Shown: positions 17,101-25,737 of the stretch, piece after piece
Layout of the letters: each line of letters opens with the position of its first letter
Numbering within the stretch: position 1 is the stretch's first letter
Assembly: GCA_019637395.1 (NCBI GenBank)
Contig: JAHBVR010000005.1
Location: 62,001 to 126,000 of the forward strand
Reading direction: 5' to 3'
Origin: Vulcanimicrobiota bacterium
Lineage (GTDB): Bacteria; Vulcanimicrobiota; Xenobia; Xenobiales; JADMJV01
Length of the DNA: 64,000 nucleotides
Translations under genes and position numbers: made by a program
Notes under the pieces: model-generated
Told to the model about the DNA's origin: nothing
The model's database searches: none
The model's input: the letters and a program-made list of their open reading frames with translations, nothing else

Positions 17101-20100
17101 CCCGTTTCGTTGTATTCCGAAACCAGGCTGACCTGGTCGGCATACTGCTGGCCAATCAGGCGGTTTAGCGCATCGTACCGATAGTTCCAACCATTTCCAC
17201 TACGCTCCACAGTGGATAGCAGGTTGCCCACCTTGTCGTAAGTCAGTGCTACCGTAGTTGTGTCCGGATACGTGATCCGTTCCAGGCGATGCAGCTCATC
17301 GTAAGCATAGACGCGCTCCTGAGCCAGGTTGTCCTCATAGCCGGTCAGGTCTCCCGCCGCGCTATACGCGAACGATTCGGTGGTGTTATCCGGATAGAGG
17401 ATGGTCTTGAGGCGGTGCAGGGCGTCCCACTCAAATTCGGTGTCCTGGTCCACTCCTTGCGATCGGAGGCGGAACAGCACCAGATCCATCTTTTCATCGT
17501 ATTCGAAAAACAGCTCGTTCCCCAGGCTGTCGGCCACGCGAATCACCCGATCCAGAGTATCAAACTCGCGCAGAATCGTCCGCCCGTCTGGGTCACGCGT
17601 CAAAAACGCTCGGCCCAGCCGGTCGTATTCCGTGCGCTGGCGGGCTCCGTCCGGGAAACAGACCTCACGCAGGTTCTCGCCGTCGAACTCAAAGCAAGTG
17701 CTCAGACGCTGTAGTTGCAGATTTTTGGCTCCCAGCGGCGCACTGCCCGAAGATAGCTTGAGCCGCGCCGAACCCAGTCCGGGCCGGCGCAACGAGGCCT
17801 GGATGTCACCGGGAACGTCCAGTCGGCTGCGCGGCACCTGCTCCCAATCCTGGCTGGTCGGCGCGTAGTCCTCGCCTTCCACGGTGTCCGCCAAAGCCGT
17901 GTGGGTGTTGGATGGATAGTCTTTGTGCACTCGATACTGAAACTCCATGCGGGCTTCGGTGGTGCCGCTGGTGCCGTCTTCCTTGCGAACCAGGAAATGG
18001 GCAATATAGCGGCCGCCTGCACTGAGGGGAGTATTCTTCTGCTCCCAGGTATGCACCGAAGAAGTCAGCGGAAGATAAGCCTGACCGTTGGCCTCCACCC
18101 CGCGGTTGGCGCTTGCGTTGGGCGTCCAGTAGCGAGGCACGATTTCTCCCCAAGGATCTTCCCAACTATCCACGGCATAAGGTTTGCCTTCCTGGCCGCT
18201 CGGATTGTAGAGGACGTTCTTGGCGCCCTCCAATACGATGTCGTCCAGCTCTTCCTGGTTTCCGTTAGGCGAGGTCACACCCGTCACTCGGCCCAGAGAA
18301 TCCAGAGCGTAGCGAAGCTTGGCCTGGTCGGCGTATTCCGTCTCGATCAACTGGTTGGCGCCGTCGTAGCGGAAGTTGGTGACCTTGCCGCGGACATCGG
18401 TGACCGTTTCCACCTCTCCCGAATTGCGATAGGTCATCAAAGTGGTCTGTTCCAGCGCGTCGGTGATTTTCCACAAGCGTTGGTGCTTGTAGGCAAAGGC
18501 CGTCACCCGACCTTCCTGGTCCTCGCTTTCGGTCAGACGCCCGCCGGCATCGTAGGTGCGGAAGCTCGAGTTGCCCGCCGCATCCTCTACTTCGATGACC
18601 CGGTTGCGGTCATCAAAAGTAAACAAGGTCGTGCGCATGTCGGCATCGGTCACGCTGGTCACATTGCCGTTCAGGTCGTAGACGAAAGCCGTGGTGCCTC
18701 CCAGCGGGTCCTCCACGCTGGTCAGGTTCTTGTAGGCGTCTTCGTAGTAATAGAGAGTAGGATTGGTCTGGCCAGGCTCCAGCGAGCTGGTCAGAGTGCC
18801 GTCCAGTTCATCGTACTCCTTGGTCCAGGTATTCCCGGACCCATCCACCACGCCGATGAGTTGGCCCGCCTCGTTATAGGCCATTCGCGTGGTGCGATTC
18901 TCATAGGGGTCGAAGGCAAGGGCCGAGAGCACGGCATCGCCCACCACGCTCAAGTCAAAATCAACTCCGTCCTCCACCTGCGTGGCATTGTTTCCACGCG
19001 CGCGAATCTCGACCAGAATGTCGCCCTCGCCGGAGCGCACCGGGAAGGTTGCCCAGCAACCGCCGGCATTGTTGGTTATGCGGAAAGATTGGGTTCCCAA
19101 AGAGTCGGTGACCAGCATCTCGACATCGTAGCCCAACTGTTCGTTGTATTGCATGGGCACATCGGAGTGCGGCGCGATGTCGGTGGCGCAGGTATACAGC
19201 GACAGGTTGAAGTCGGTCTCTTCTTCCATCTCCAGGGTGAACTGGAAGCGACGGTAGGGGACATCTTCCTCATCCAGCGCCGAGCGCCAGTAGCCCTGGG
19301 TCGACTTGATCCTTCCTTCGTCCGCGTAACGCAAGTTACGGGGGTCTCGGTTGTGAAAGTCGTCGATCAGGTCGAGCTCGGTGATCACCGGCTCCACATC
19401 GCCCACGCCCTTGCTGACGGCGGAAATGTAAGCCGGTAGAGAAGCCACGTCGGCACTGCCGGTGGCACCGCACAGCAAATGCCCATCCTTGCCATAGTGA
19501 CCCTGCCACTCGCCCTGAACAGAGAAATTGGCCCGCCCCGGAGTCACCGAGACCAGGCGGTCCTGTGAATACTCATAGTGAGTCATAAGGCCGTTTCCAT
19601 CCAACGCTAACACCATATTTCCTCGCAGATCATAGACATAGCGTCGAAAGCGCATGTTGGCCTGGTCGCGGATACCCAGGTAGGCAACCCCATTTTCGAA
19701 ATTCCAGGGATCGAAATTCAGATGACCCGAGGCTTCGTAGAGCAATTGCGACTGGGGCCCCCAGAAGAAACGGCGTTGATGATTGTTCGGATCGATGATG
19801 CGGCGCAGGTTGCCGGTCAGGTCAAACACATACCGCCAGCTCTCCCCATTCGCGTCTGTGAGGGTGGTTCGATGAAAGGAGGCTATCTGGCCTGCTTCCG
19901 GGCCGGAAACATACTCAAAATGAGGGTCGGCATAGGTATAGGTCAGAACTTGTCCCCGCGAATCGGTAACCGTCAGCAACTGGCCGGACGCTCCGAAGGT
20001 ATAGGCCCACTCCTGGTCCACCAACGGCATCTCTTCCGGGTCGCGCGGGATCGGGTCGATACGGCCCGTGCTCAGGTGGTCGTTATAGCGGAAGGTGGTA

Positions 20101-20762
20101 ACGCAACCCTCGGGTCCCTGGACTTCCACCAGGTCGCCGTTTTCATCGAGCTGCAAGACCCAATCCTTGCCACGGGGGTCGGTGATGGTGATGGTGTCGG
20201 TGCCGTAGGCAAGGAGAATTTTTCGACCCACGGAGACGCCGACGCAGTTCTCCTCTACCTCGGCCAACTGGTCGCTCACATAGCTCAGCTCCAGAGAGTT
20301 GCCGATGGTATCCAGGCAGCGCAGCAGACGGCCGTTTTCGTCGAACTGGAAGATATTGCCGTCTGGATAGTAGCTGATCTGCCATTCGTCGCCCGGCAGC
20401 GAGGTCAGGGTGAGCTTGTCAAACACCCCTTCATCCAGATCCAGCTCCCAGGTGCCGCTGTTGTCCAGGAAGACAAAGCGCCTGCCGCTCTCATCCACGA
20501 AAGCGGGAGCGGTCGAACTGGGCTCGATCCGGAGTTGCCAGTTGTGATTCCAACCATAGCCGAAACCTTGTGTGGAATCTGCCGACAGACTGTTATAGAC
20601 CAGGGTGAAGTTCAGCGAAGGTCCGATGGTCGGAACCGAGATCAAGTTCATGGTCCGAAAAAAGTTGCCGTTTTCCACCCGGACTTTTTCGCTCAGGGCA
20701 CAGCCCTGAAAGAGGGATTGATAGCCGTCCACAGAGATCGGCTGGGGAAACATCTGATTCAT
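14109..20762 (-). CDS. YD-repeat (Rhs-type) polymorphic toxin, 2217 residues
   Basis: A very long Rhs/YD protein with a good AAGGAG site before its ATG. The N-terminus (FFRTMNLISVPTIGPSLNFT, then GFGYGWNHNW) is the usual Rhs entry domain, with no signal peptide. YD repeats (for example FAYDLNGNV, FTFDDRNRVIEVEDAAGN, YRYDALNRL) form the shell up to about residue 1975. Two inserted beta-rich domains occur, around 480-620 and 1390-1630; the latter looks like a concanavalin/LamG-type sandwich (NDNFAGPELNLQRW). The core ends with RHYDPRLMRFLSRDPVGH and NLYVYTGNSP. A Pro/Gly-rich linker then leads to a roughly 80-residue Lys-rich tail (GRCATKEDICKWLRELLKN, then KFEGCANKG), the likely toxin. No toxin family recognised. 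Confidence 0.85.
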   Translation of the reverse strand: MNQMFPQPISVDGYQSLFQGCALSEKVRVENGNFFRTMNLISVPTIGPSLNFTLVYNSLSADSTQGFGYGWNHNWQLRIEPSSTAPAFVDESGRRFVFLDNSGTWELDLDEGVFDKLTLTSLPGDEWQISYYPDGNIFQFDENGRLLRCLDTIGNSLELSYVSDQLAEVEENCVGVSVGRKILLAYGTDTITITDPRGKDWVLQLDENGDLVEVQGPEGCVTTFRYNDHLSTGRIDPIPRDPEEMPLVDQEWAYTFGASGQLLTVTDSRGQVLTYTYADPHFEYVSGPEAGQIASFHRTTLTDANGESWRYVFDLTGNLRRIIDPNNHQRRFFWGPQSQLLYEASGHLNFDPWNFENGVAYLGIRDQANMRFRRYVYDLRGNMVLALDGNGLMTHYEYSQDRLVSVTPGRANFSVQGEWQGHYGKDGHLLCGATGSADVASLPAYISAVSKGVGDVEPVITELDLIDDFHNRDPRNLRYADEGRIKSTQGYWRSALDEEDVPYRRFQFTLEMEEETDFNLSLYTCATDIAPHSDVPMQYNEQLGYDVEMLVTDSLGTQSFRITNNAGGCWATFPVRSGEGDILVEIRARGNNATQVEDGVDFDLSVVGDAVLSALAFDPYENRTTRMAYNEAGQLIGVVDGSGNTWTKEYDELDGTLTSSLEPGQTNPTLYYYEDAYKNLTSVEDPLGGTTAFVYDLNGNVTSVTDADMRTTLFTFDDRNRVIEVEDAAGNSSFRTYDAGGRLTESEDQEGRVTAFAYKHQRLWKITDALEQTTLMTYRNSGEVETVTDVRGKVTNFRYDGANQLIETEYADQAKLRYALDSLGRVTGVTSPNGNQEELDDIVLEGAKNVLYNPSGQEGKPYAVDSWEDPWGEIVPRYWTPNASANRGVEANGQAYLPLTSSVHTWEQKNTPLSAGGRYIAHFLVRKEDGTSGTTEARMEFQYRVHKDYPSNTHTALADTVEGEDYAPTSQDWEQVPRSRLDVPGDIQASLRRPGLGSARLKLSSGSAPLGAKNLQLQRLSTCFEFDGENLREVCFPDGARQRTEYDRLGRAFLTRDPDGRTILREFDTLDRVIRVADSLGNELFFEYDEKMDLVLFRLRSQGVDQDTEFEWDALHRLKTILYPDNTTESFAYSAAGDLTGYEDNLAQERVYAYDELHRLERITYPDTTTVALTYDKVGNLLSTVERSGNGWNYRYDALNRLIGQQYADQVSLVSEYNETGQRMSLKEGAFYGVARYGSSRYGGDEVIWSVPSLGRDDVGRLLTVEDANADTTSMQYDADGRCTQISHNNSLTDLMSYDIVGKLLSKVVQGSEPLMEMRYGYSLAGDRIAQQTDLDTFTYLTDSAGRLVEESHNRFCIHQPSVWRQGQWQRLEFDDNTQTMKLLPFNDNFAGPELNLQRWRVESRQLTQQGAPGEMDTVGCELRHKDGLHYTYPRALHNQSHLHRAPVDNHVGIDNEFHSASWGGYPERNIYPVDHNVDLYHNEVLSGDFDVSLDYLGVDPAFTHSGGRMLARLAVTPNTLEAPSYPGIYAWFAIEITKSTNSANNVAFRQVLPGSSSAFGYTSLFPAGQIRLTRTGDIFKGYHREQGASTWSTLFTTGSSPTYDMNLVINFYGKQTAGSFHFSNLQRNGNALATEGVYTSPIYDAGRSVSWDRVSWVEDLPPGCDVELEVCVADDYAEFEDFVSPPAWFGPTGGGNFTTPAGEALPSGKTGRYAMVRAVLTGNGTDTPTLSDIQLTCNAGSDAGSRVLRTRYDEAGNILRITTIDDLGVSEDVRDDAGWSSGERLNSLNQVMRQDVGGDTWTFSYDLNGNMTGKTNGVDTWTYTWDTLDGNFLTRVQGPGSVDVSYAYDHFGRMLSRDDGSQVVAFLWENVDVIRETDGVLTTTYCAPEGELLSFIRGEDRYDVHTDALGSVRLVTDDQGDIVARFELDAWGNALASSFDNVPGGMCYSFVGGFACRKDPLTGFVYMRARHYDPRLMRFLSRDPVGHDAGANLYVYTGNSPASLSDPTGLGPGGGSPVILPGGGMGGALPRSPMSMPDSVNLGGGGLPEPAPVPWNPNTRGTLPDGPGGFSVPVGTDRNRWPYQPPSSAGEYEFEADALRNSQEGYSEWLYRYGRHVPEWLPTPKSQDQYLRERMKQAQERRRQSTDIQNGSKESNEYTRLARTTLGRCATKEDICKWLRELLKNTTDSAKKMKIKQALKFEGCANKGKRGEVNYS

Positions 20763-20780
20763 TTCGATACTCCTTAAATT

Positions 20781-21374
20781 TTACTGTTTCTTGTTGCTGG
20801 GACAGGTCGGTCCGCCGCGGGTTTTAGGAACCGGCCGGTTCTTGTAGATACCGAGGCGCTCCATATCGGTGGTCCCGATGCCGTGGTTACTGGGCAGGCC
20901 GCCCGCTAACCCGACTCCGCCAGCGCCGACCGAACCCGAGCTGCGCAGCAGTCCGCCGCCAAACCCGGGGGGCAGCAGGGGCGCAATCCAGGCCAGGTCG
21001 TCGATGAAATAGGGCGATGCCCGCTTGATTTGAGGGCTCGCCGAGTAATCATGGTAAGAACGGCCCGTTTCCTGACCGCCCACCGGCACGCCGCCGCAAG
21101 CGCCATTGCTGCCGCCCGCCGCCACCGCACTGGCTCCGCTGAGCGAAGCTCCGCCGGCGCCAGCCGGTCCACCGCCCGGGCCGGCGGCTCCACCGCACAA
21201 ACTGGCGGTGCCGCCGCTGGAAGCCAGAGACTGTTGGCCCATCACCAGCAGGCGATTGGCCTGTTGGCTGTAGAGCACGCTTCCAACTGAACCATTCAGC
21301 CCGTCCGTCACAAAAGGTGTATAAACTGCCCTGGCATTCACCAATTGGGCTATTTTAGGATGTAAAAGGAACAT
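20781..21374 (-). CDS. Gly/Ala/Ser-rich protein, possible radical SAM substrate
   Basis: 197 residues, starting 4 bases after the radical SAM gene with a good GAGGAGG site. The first 45 residues are ordinary (HPKIAQLVNARAVYTPFVTD). Residues 53-110 are low-complexity Gly/Ala/Ser with Cys residues in ASLCGGA and GACGGV. The rest includes AWIAPLLPPGFGGGLL and a Lys-rich C-terminus with one more Cys. A leader-plus-glycine-rich-core layout beside a SPASM maturase fits a modified peptide or surface protein. No known substrate family is recognised, so the role is inferred from position and composition only. Confidence 0.55.
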   Translation of the reverse strand: MFLLHPKIAQLVNARAVYTPFVTDGLNGSVGSVLYSQQANRLLVMGQQSLASSGGTASLCGGAAGPGGGPAGAGGASLSGASAVAAGGSNGACGGVPVGGQETGRSYHDYSASPQIKRASPYFIDDLAWIAPLLPPGFGGGLLRSSGSVGAGGVGLAGGLPSNHGIGTTDMERLGIYKNRPVPKTRGGPTCPSNKKQ

Positions 21375-21378
21375 ACAT

Positions 21379-22548
21379 TTAAACCTCCTCCGAGATAGGT
21401 CGCGCCTCCTGAAACATCAGGGGCATTTCTTGTTGAGATAGGACCGTCGCGAGAAACTGCGGGTCCCCCCGAAGCTCCTGGTAGATGCGGTCGACCTGTA
21501 GGACCAGCTCCCGATTCAGGAGGCACTGGTTGGGATGAACCCCGTTCAAACCCAGACCGGCCTCCAGGGGAATCACGCGACAGCCGCCCGCGCATACGGT
21601 GCGGGCGATGCAGGTGGCGCAATCGGGGATCTGCGCCCGCGACAGGTGGACATAGTCCCAGCGTCGCGGAGGCAGACCAAGCTGGCGCCCGGCCACGCCG
21701 AATCGCTCGTGTTTCCGATAGAGATAGCGATGGCAGGGCAGAATGTTGCCTGCCGTGTCAAAGGCGAGCAGAGAAGTGCCCAGCGGGCAGGCCTTGGCCG
21801 GGCGCTCCTCCGTGCCGTAACGCAGGTGGTATTGGAGCAAACAGCTCCAGTAGTGGTGTAAAGCCGCAATCTTGCCGGCCCGAAACTCCGAGATGAACCA
21901 GTCAGCCAGGCGCTCAGACTGCATCCGCAGCTCCTCATGGTGCTGGCTCCAATCGGCCTCGACGACCGGCGCCAGCAAGATCCAACCCGCCCCCAGCTCC
22001 TGAGCGGCCAGCACCTTATCCAGCAGGTTCAGAGAACCAGGATGAAAGGTCATGCGGATGCTGGAGCTGGGACTCCAGGAAATCAGCTTGTTCAGATTGC
22101 GGCGCAGGTGGCCCCAGGAGTTACCCCCCGAAACCTTGGGCCTGAAATGGTGACTGGCTTCGTCCCCATCCAGACTGATCAGCAACTGCACCTCGCCTTC
22201 TTGCACAAAGCGACGAACCGACTCACCAGCCAGGGTTCCGTTGGTGGTCACTCCCAGAACGACCCGGTCCGCCCTCGGCCGAGTCCGCAAGTAACCCAAC
22301 AAATCCAGCAGCAGCTCGCTGCGCAACAACGGCTCGCCCCCGAAGAAGTTGAGCCCTATGCACTCCTGGCCGGAAACCTCCGGCTGCAGGCAGTAGTCCA
22401 CCACCTTCTTAGCCGTCTCGAAGGTCATGTGGCGGGGCTGCTTTTTGACGAAGCAATAGGTGCAGCGCAAATTGCACTCCTCGGTCACATAGACCATGAA
22501 CGTAGTGACGGGCACCAAAGGCCGGCTCTCACGAACCGGCAAAGACAT
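21379..22548 (-). CDS. radical SAM/SPASM peptide maturase
   Basis: 389 residues from the ATG at 22548, chosen because AAGGAGG lies 10-15 bases upstream. The radical SAM cluster motif is C25xxxC29xxC32 (EECNLRCTYC), followed by NFFGGEPLL and TTNGTL, as in peptide-modifying members. The C-terminal SPASM region holds auxiliary-cluster Cys residues: CPLG, ILPCHRY, then CATCIARTVCAGGC and a last NQC. Such enzymes form carbon-sulfur, carbon-carbon or similar crosslinks in ribosomal peptides using SAM and reduced 4Fe-4S clusters. Flanked by a NifU-like scaffold gene and a Gly-rich candidate substrate. Confidence 0.88.
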   Translation of the reverse strand: MSLPVRESRPLVPVTTFMVYVTEECNLRCTYCFVKKQPRHMTFETAKKVVDYCLQPEVSGQECIGLNFFGGEPLLRSELLLDLLGYLRTRPRADRVVLGVTTNGTLAGESVRRFVQEGEVQLLISLDGDEASHHFRPKVSGGNSWGHLRRNLNKLISWSPSSSIRMTFHPGSLNLLDKVLAAQELGAGWILLAPVVEADWSQHHEELRMQSERLADWFISEFRAGKIAALHHYWSCLLQYHLRYGTEERPAKACPLGTSLLAFDTAGNILPCHRYLYRKHERFGVAGRQLGLPPRRWDYVHLSRAQIPDCATCIARTVCAGGCRVIPLEAGLGLNGVHPNQCLLNRELVLQVDRIYQELRGDPQFLATVLSQQEMPLMFQEARPISEEV

Positions 22549-22567
22549 AAGCACAGTCAGACCCTCC

Positions 22568-22912
22568 TTAAAGTAGCGCCAGGCAGACGGCTTTGACGGC
22601 CATCCAGGCATAAAAGCAACGTTGTGGCGGCAACCCGCCCAGGTCGCGAACGACCTGCTCGACCGTCAGCTCCTGGTCCGCCCTGCGCCCCACCAATCGC
22701 TCGTAGAGGTAGCCTCCACAGGCGATGGCGGGCACACAACGGGGACAAGAGAACGCCAGGGCTTTCACGATGCCGTGTGCGTCGATTTCCAGTTGTAGTT
22801 GAAAGTAGTGGCCCTGTTCCGCGCTTCCCACCCTACTTTGATGAGTCGGAGCGTCCAGCGAACCGAAGCCTCGAGCATTGTCGAAGTAGCGGCGGGTCTG
22901 CGGGGAAAACAT
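22568..22912 (-). CDS. NifU/IscU-like iron-sulfur scaffold homologue
   Basis: 114 residues matching the NifU N-terminal fold: SPQTRRYFDNARGFGSL at the start, FSCPRCVPAIACGG in the middle and LGGLPPQRCFYAWMAVKA at the end. Cys59 and Cys99 align with the second and third cluster ligands of NifU/IscU. The first ligand, normally in NPxCGD, is missing; that place reads GSAEQGHYF. Two extra Cys (56 and 65) flank Cys59. It ends 20 bases before the radical SAM start, so a role in supplying or repairing that enzyme's clusters is a reasonable inference. A loss of the scaffold function cannot be excluded. Confidence 0.7.
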   Translation of the reverse strand: MFSPQTRRYFDNARGFGSLDAPTHQSRVGSAEQGHYFQLQLEIDAHGIVKALAFSCPRCVPAIACGGYLYERLVGRRADQELTVEQVVRDLGGLPPQRCFYAWMAVKAVCLALL

Positions 22913-22914
22913 TA

Positions 22915-23259
22915 CTAAAAAGGTAGTATCTCGAGGATGAGTAGTAGTATTTTACGGATCTCCTCCGCCTGGAACTCAGCCTTCTGCCCCTTCAGTTGCT
23001 GCAATCTCTCGATTACCTCGGGCTTGCGGGGATCTGGGACGAAGACCGGGGCTTCGACCTCTTCTGGTTCCGGCTCGGGTTCCGGCTCGACAATTTCATA
23101 TCCGCCCGCATAGTAAGCGGCTTCTACGAATTCGTTGGCCGAGGGCGCCGGAACGTCTACTGTATAGCGATGCTGTTCTTTTTCAGCGGAGAACTGTTTC
23201 AAGGCCTCGTCAAAATCAAAGCCCAGTTTATCAAAAATGACTCGTTCGATTTTCAACAT
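22915..23259 (-). CDS. small acidic protein with an EP-repeat linker
   Basis: 114 residues with a charged N-terminus (LKIERVIFDKLGFDFDEAL), a Glu-Pro linker (EIVEPEPEPEPEE) and a helical, hydrophobic C-terminus (ILLLILEILPF). It sits 2-3 bases from its neighbours on each side, so it is part of the operon. No family recognised. Possible roles are a chaperone, adaptor or precursor peptide; none can be favoured. Confidence 0.55.
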   Translation of the reverse strand: MLKIERVIFDKLGFDFDEALKQFSAEKEQHRYTVDVPAPSANEFVEAAYYAGGYEIVEPEPEPEPEEVEAPVFVPDPRKPEVIERLQQLKGQKAEFQAEEIRKILLLILEILPF

Positions 23260-23261
23260 GA

Positions 23262-24347
23262 TTACACTCCTGCATAAATGATGTAGTTCAGGACCATGGT
23301 GGGCTGAACGTTGTTATGAGATCCTCCACCACCGGTAGAGTTGCTGGAAGCGCCAGAACTAAAGTTCTGCATGACGTTGTTAGCCTGCGGTGCCACATAG
23401 GCTTGGAAATAGATGGGATTCCAAGGCAAAGTATGGCTATGACTGGGAATCTCTGACGTAATCAGCGTGTGAGATTGCGAACCCCCTGACTGGCCCATCG
23501 TCGTGCTCGTCAGCCGGGTGCTCAATCTCGCGGCGTTCGAGCCCCCCATATTGTCAAGACCGGCAACCACTCGGCCGCGGAGATCGGGAATTCCGAAAGT
23601 GCCCGCTCCCGATCCGAAGGTCGTGCCGATGATCGAATAAAGAGAAGCGTAAGTTGCCGTGCTGACCAATTGGCCATAGCACATCAGCCATCCACTCGGA
23701 GCGGTTACGCCCGCGAACGGGATCACGGAGCCAATCGGGCCGATGGAACCACTGGCACCTGTGGGTCCGGTGGCGCCCGCAGGTCCCGTTGCTCCGGTTG
23801 CTCCATTTGAGCCAGGGCCACCAGTTGCACCAGTGGCGCCCGCAGGGCCTGTTGCACCGGTCGCTCCATTGGAGCCAGGGCTACCGGTTGCTCCAGTAGC
23901 ACCGGTCGCGCCAGTTGCACCCGCCGCGCCCGCCGGCCCGACACCCCCCAGCATCTCGAAGCGACCGCCGCTCGCGTCGTTATAAACGGCGGCTACCATT
24001 TGATTGGCCAGAATATCTCCCGAGGAGAGGGCGCTTCCGCCCGCTTTCGTGAGAGATTTTGCCGTCAGGGCGCCGCCGGGACCGACCACCTGCAAGGTGG
24101 AAGCCCCGGTATTGGCGTTGGCCGCCTTGAAAACCACCAACATGCCCTTCTTGTAGGCCGTGAACTGATTCTGGTTGTCAGGAGAACCGTCGAAGTTGAC
24201 TTGATAGGCGTCAGCCGAGCCGACGTCATCGCGGTAGAAAGCCTGGCCGTCCTCCAGGTCGGCCAGAACCGGGAATAGTTGGGCTATGTGCTCGGCCTCG
24301 ATTACATCGCCCGTATTGATTGTATTGTCTGATAATGGACTGGACAT
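23262..24347 (-). CDS. collagen-like protein with phage tail-collar domain
   Basis: 361 residues from the ATG at 24347, behind an AAAGGA site. Residues 1-135 form a fibre-like head. About 137-206 is an unbroken Gly-X-Y collagen tract ([16 protein letters not shown] and similar). The rest is a phage tail collar (MdpB-type) domain: [18 protein letters not shown], then [19 protein letters not shown], and a C-terminal His/Ser/Gly-rich loop with [12 protein letters not shown]. Such proteins are surface or tail-fibre adhesins, trimerising through the collagen part. The Thr-rich triplets are plausible glycosylation sites, and a glycosyltransferase gene lies directly upstream. Confidence 0.88.
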   Translation of the reverse strand: MSSPLSDNTINTGDVIEAEHIAQLFPVLADLEDGQAFYRDDVGSADAYQVNFDGSPDNQNQFTAYKKGMLVVFKAANANTGASTLQVVGPGGALTAKSLTKAGGSALSSGDILANQMVAAVYNDASGGRFEMLGGVGPAGAAGATGATGATGATGSPGSNGATGATGPAGATGATGGPGSNGATGATGPAGATGPTGASGSIGPIGSVIPFAGVTAPSGWLMCYGQLVSTATYASLYSIIGTTFGSGAGTFGIPDLRGRVVAGLDNMGGSNAARLSTRLTSTTMGQSGGSQSHTLITSEIPSHSHTLPWNPIYFQAYVAPQANNVMQNFSSGASSNSTGGGGSHNNVQPTMVLNYIIYAGV

Positions 24348-24474
24348 TTGGATTCCTTTCGGTTGCTCCCGAGGCAGCACGAAGCCAGACCCGGTGCGAA
24401 TGAGATTTTTAGAACTAGAAAATGGGTCTACAAGGAGTCGGGGAGCTCAGGGGGGCTCCCGGCTACTTTCGGGC

Positions 24475-25572
24475 CTACAGAAGGGCATGCTGGCGCCTCC
24501 CTTCGCAGGTTAAGCAATGAAGCAGATTGTTTTGCAGTCGCTGCCGGTCCATTTCGGGCAGGGCAGCTTCCTGCAAAAGTTTCTCCGTGCGCTCTCGCGC
24601 CTGGCCAAAACGCCCGGTATAAAACTCCGCCACAGCCAGTTCATCCTGCGCCCGCCACCGGTAGGCGGGTTCTTCTAAAAAGAGCCCCTCCACCGGCATT
24701 TTCAGCTCGGCCGCCCTGCCGGCGAAAAGGTGGGCCAGATTCCATTGGCCGTGCTCCCGATAAAACTGAGCCAGCTCGGTCAGCGCTTCGGCTCGATAGG
24801 GATTCAACTGGTAAGCAAAGAGCAGTTCCGCCGGCACCTGAGTCGGATTTTGCAGGCGTTTCAGCAGCCGTGCCCGCTCCAGATGAGCCACATAGCGCTC
24901 CTCCACCCAGCCCTCCAGCCGGCAACGGCGCTCATAAGCTTCGGCCGCCTCCGGCAGGAGACCGGCATCGCGATAACTTTGCGCCAGATAAAACACATGG
25001 CGGGGCTCATCGGGCTCGGCTACCAGGGCTTTCTCGAGCAGCCGCGCGTCGTCCAGATATTTCTGAGGATTGCGAGACCGGGCGCCCTCCCCAGCGCTTA
25101 CGTGATATTCGAGCCCCGGAAGATACCCGGGAACCGTGGCTTCCGGGCAATCCGCATACTCGTGAACCACTCCCTTATAACGCCAGGCCAAAGCAGTGCG
25201 GAAAAGCTGGGGACGGTAATAACGTACCTCTCCAAAGTGCACCCGAAGCGAATACCAATCCGCCTGCAGCTCCGGCGTTTTAAGTTCATGCCTTTCGAGC
25301 CGATCATCCGCGTCCACCACCAGGTGGTAGTCGCCCCGCCCCCGGTTCAGCTCAAAGGCCTCACTGCGATTCTCGGCAAAATTGCGCCAGGGACGGTGGT
25401 GCAGTTGGCCCGGTAAGTGGCTCAATACCGACTCCACAAGGGCCGGAGTATCATCGCTCGAGCCCGTGTCCACCACGGTCCAGCCGTCCAACAACGGCAG
25501 CACCGACCGGAGACAGCGCTCGATCACGGCGGATTCATCTTTTACAATCATGCATAAACTAATGGTCGACAT
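24475..25572 (-). CDS. GT2 glycosyltransferase with TPR C-terminus
   Basis: 365 residues. The GT-A domain starts SLCMIVKDESAVIERCL, with VVDTGSSDDT and the metal-binding VVDADDR. The C-terminal half (residues 165-350) is TPR-like helical repeats (HVFYLAQSYRDAGLLPEAAE and similar). This is the layout of protein O- and S-glycosyltransferases such as SunS relatives. Lying in one operon with a Thr-rich collagen-like protein and a radical SAM peptide system, it probably glycosylates one of those products. The family call is strong, the substrate inferred. Confidence 0.85.
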   Translation of the reverse strand: MSTISLCMIVKDESAVIERCLRSVLPLLDGWTVVDTGSSDDTPALVESVLSHLPGQLHHRPWRNFAENRSEAFELNRGRGDYHLVVDADDRLERHELKTPELQADWYSLRVHFGEVRYYRPQLFRTALAWRYKGVVHEYADCPEATVPGYLPGLEYHVSAGEGARSRNPQKYLDDARLLEKALVAEPDEPRHVFYLAQSYRDAGLLPEAAEAYERRCRLEGWVEERYVAHLERARLLKRLQNPTQVPAELLFAYQLNPYRAEALTELAQFYREHGQWNLAHLFAGRAAELKMPVEGLFLEEPAYRWRAQDELAVAEFYTGRFGQARERTEKLLQEAALPEMDRQRLQNNLLHCLTCEGRRQHALL

Positions 25573-25585
25573 GGAACTCCTTTCG

Positions 25586-25626
25586 CGCTCTCTCCGGGCA
25601 TAGCCAGGCTAAGCCCGGAGAGAGCG
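25586..25626 (-). terminator. strong hairpin between the peptidase and glycosyltransferase genes
   Basis: 14-bp perfect arms (25586-25599 and 25613-25626) around a 13-base loop. It ends about 14 bases before the glycosyltransferase start, and no T tract follows on the minus strand. More likely an attenuator, a processing site or a transcript-end stabiliser than a full terminator. It could separate expression of the lysis genes from the structural genes. Confidence 0.5.
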
Positions 25627-25737
25627 TCATTTCATGTGGGATTGTGAGAAAGCTATTTCTTGGTCAGCCGGACAGCCGCTTCCAAGGCGGCCTCAGTAAA
25701 AAGGCGGGCGGGTCCGGGCCGTGATAGTGAATTGGAG

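Noticed and set aside
17901-19439. 512-residue open frame opposite the YD-repeat gene
   Set aside because: Antisense shadow of a GC-rich repetitive gene; no ribosome site, unnatural composition, and the sense frame is a clear Rhs protein.
23740-23940. short periodic repeats that look like a CRISPR array
   Set aside because: Nine-base periodicity comes from Gly-X-Y codons of a collagen-like tract; no unique spacers.
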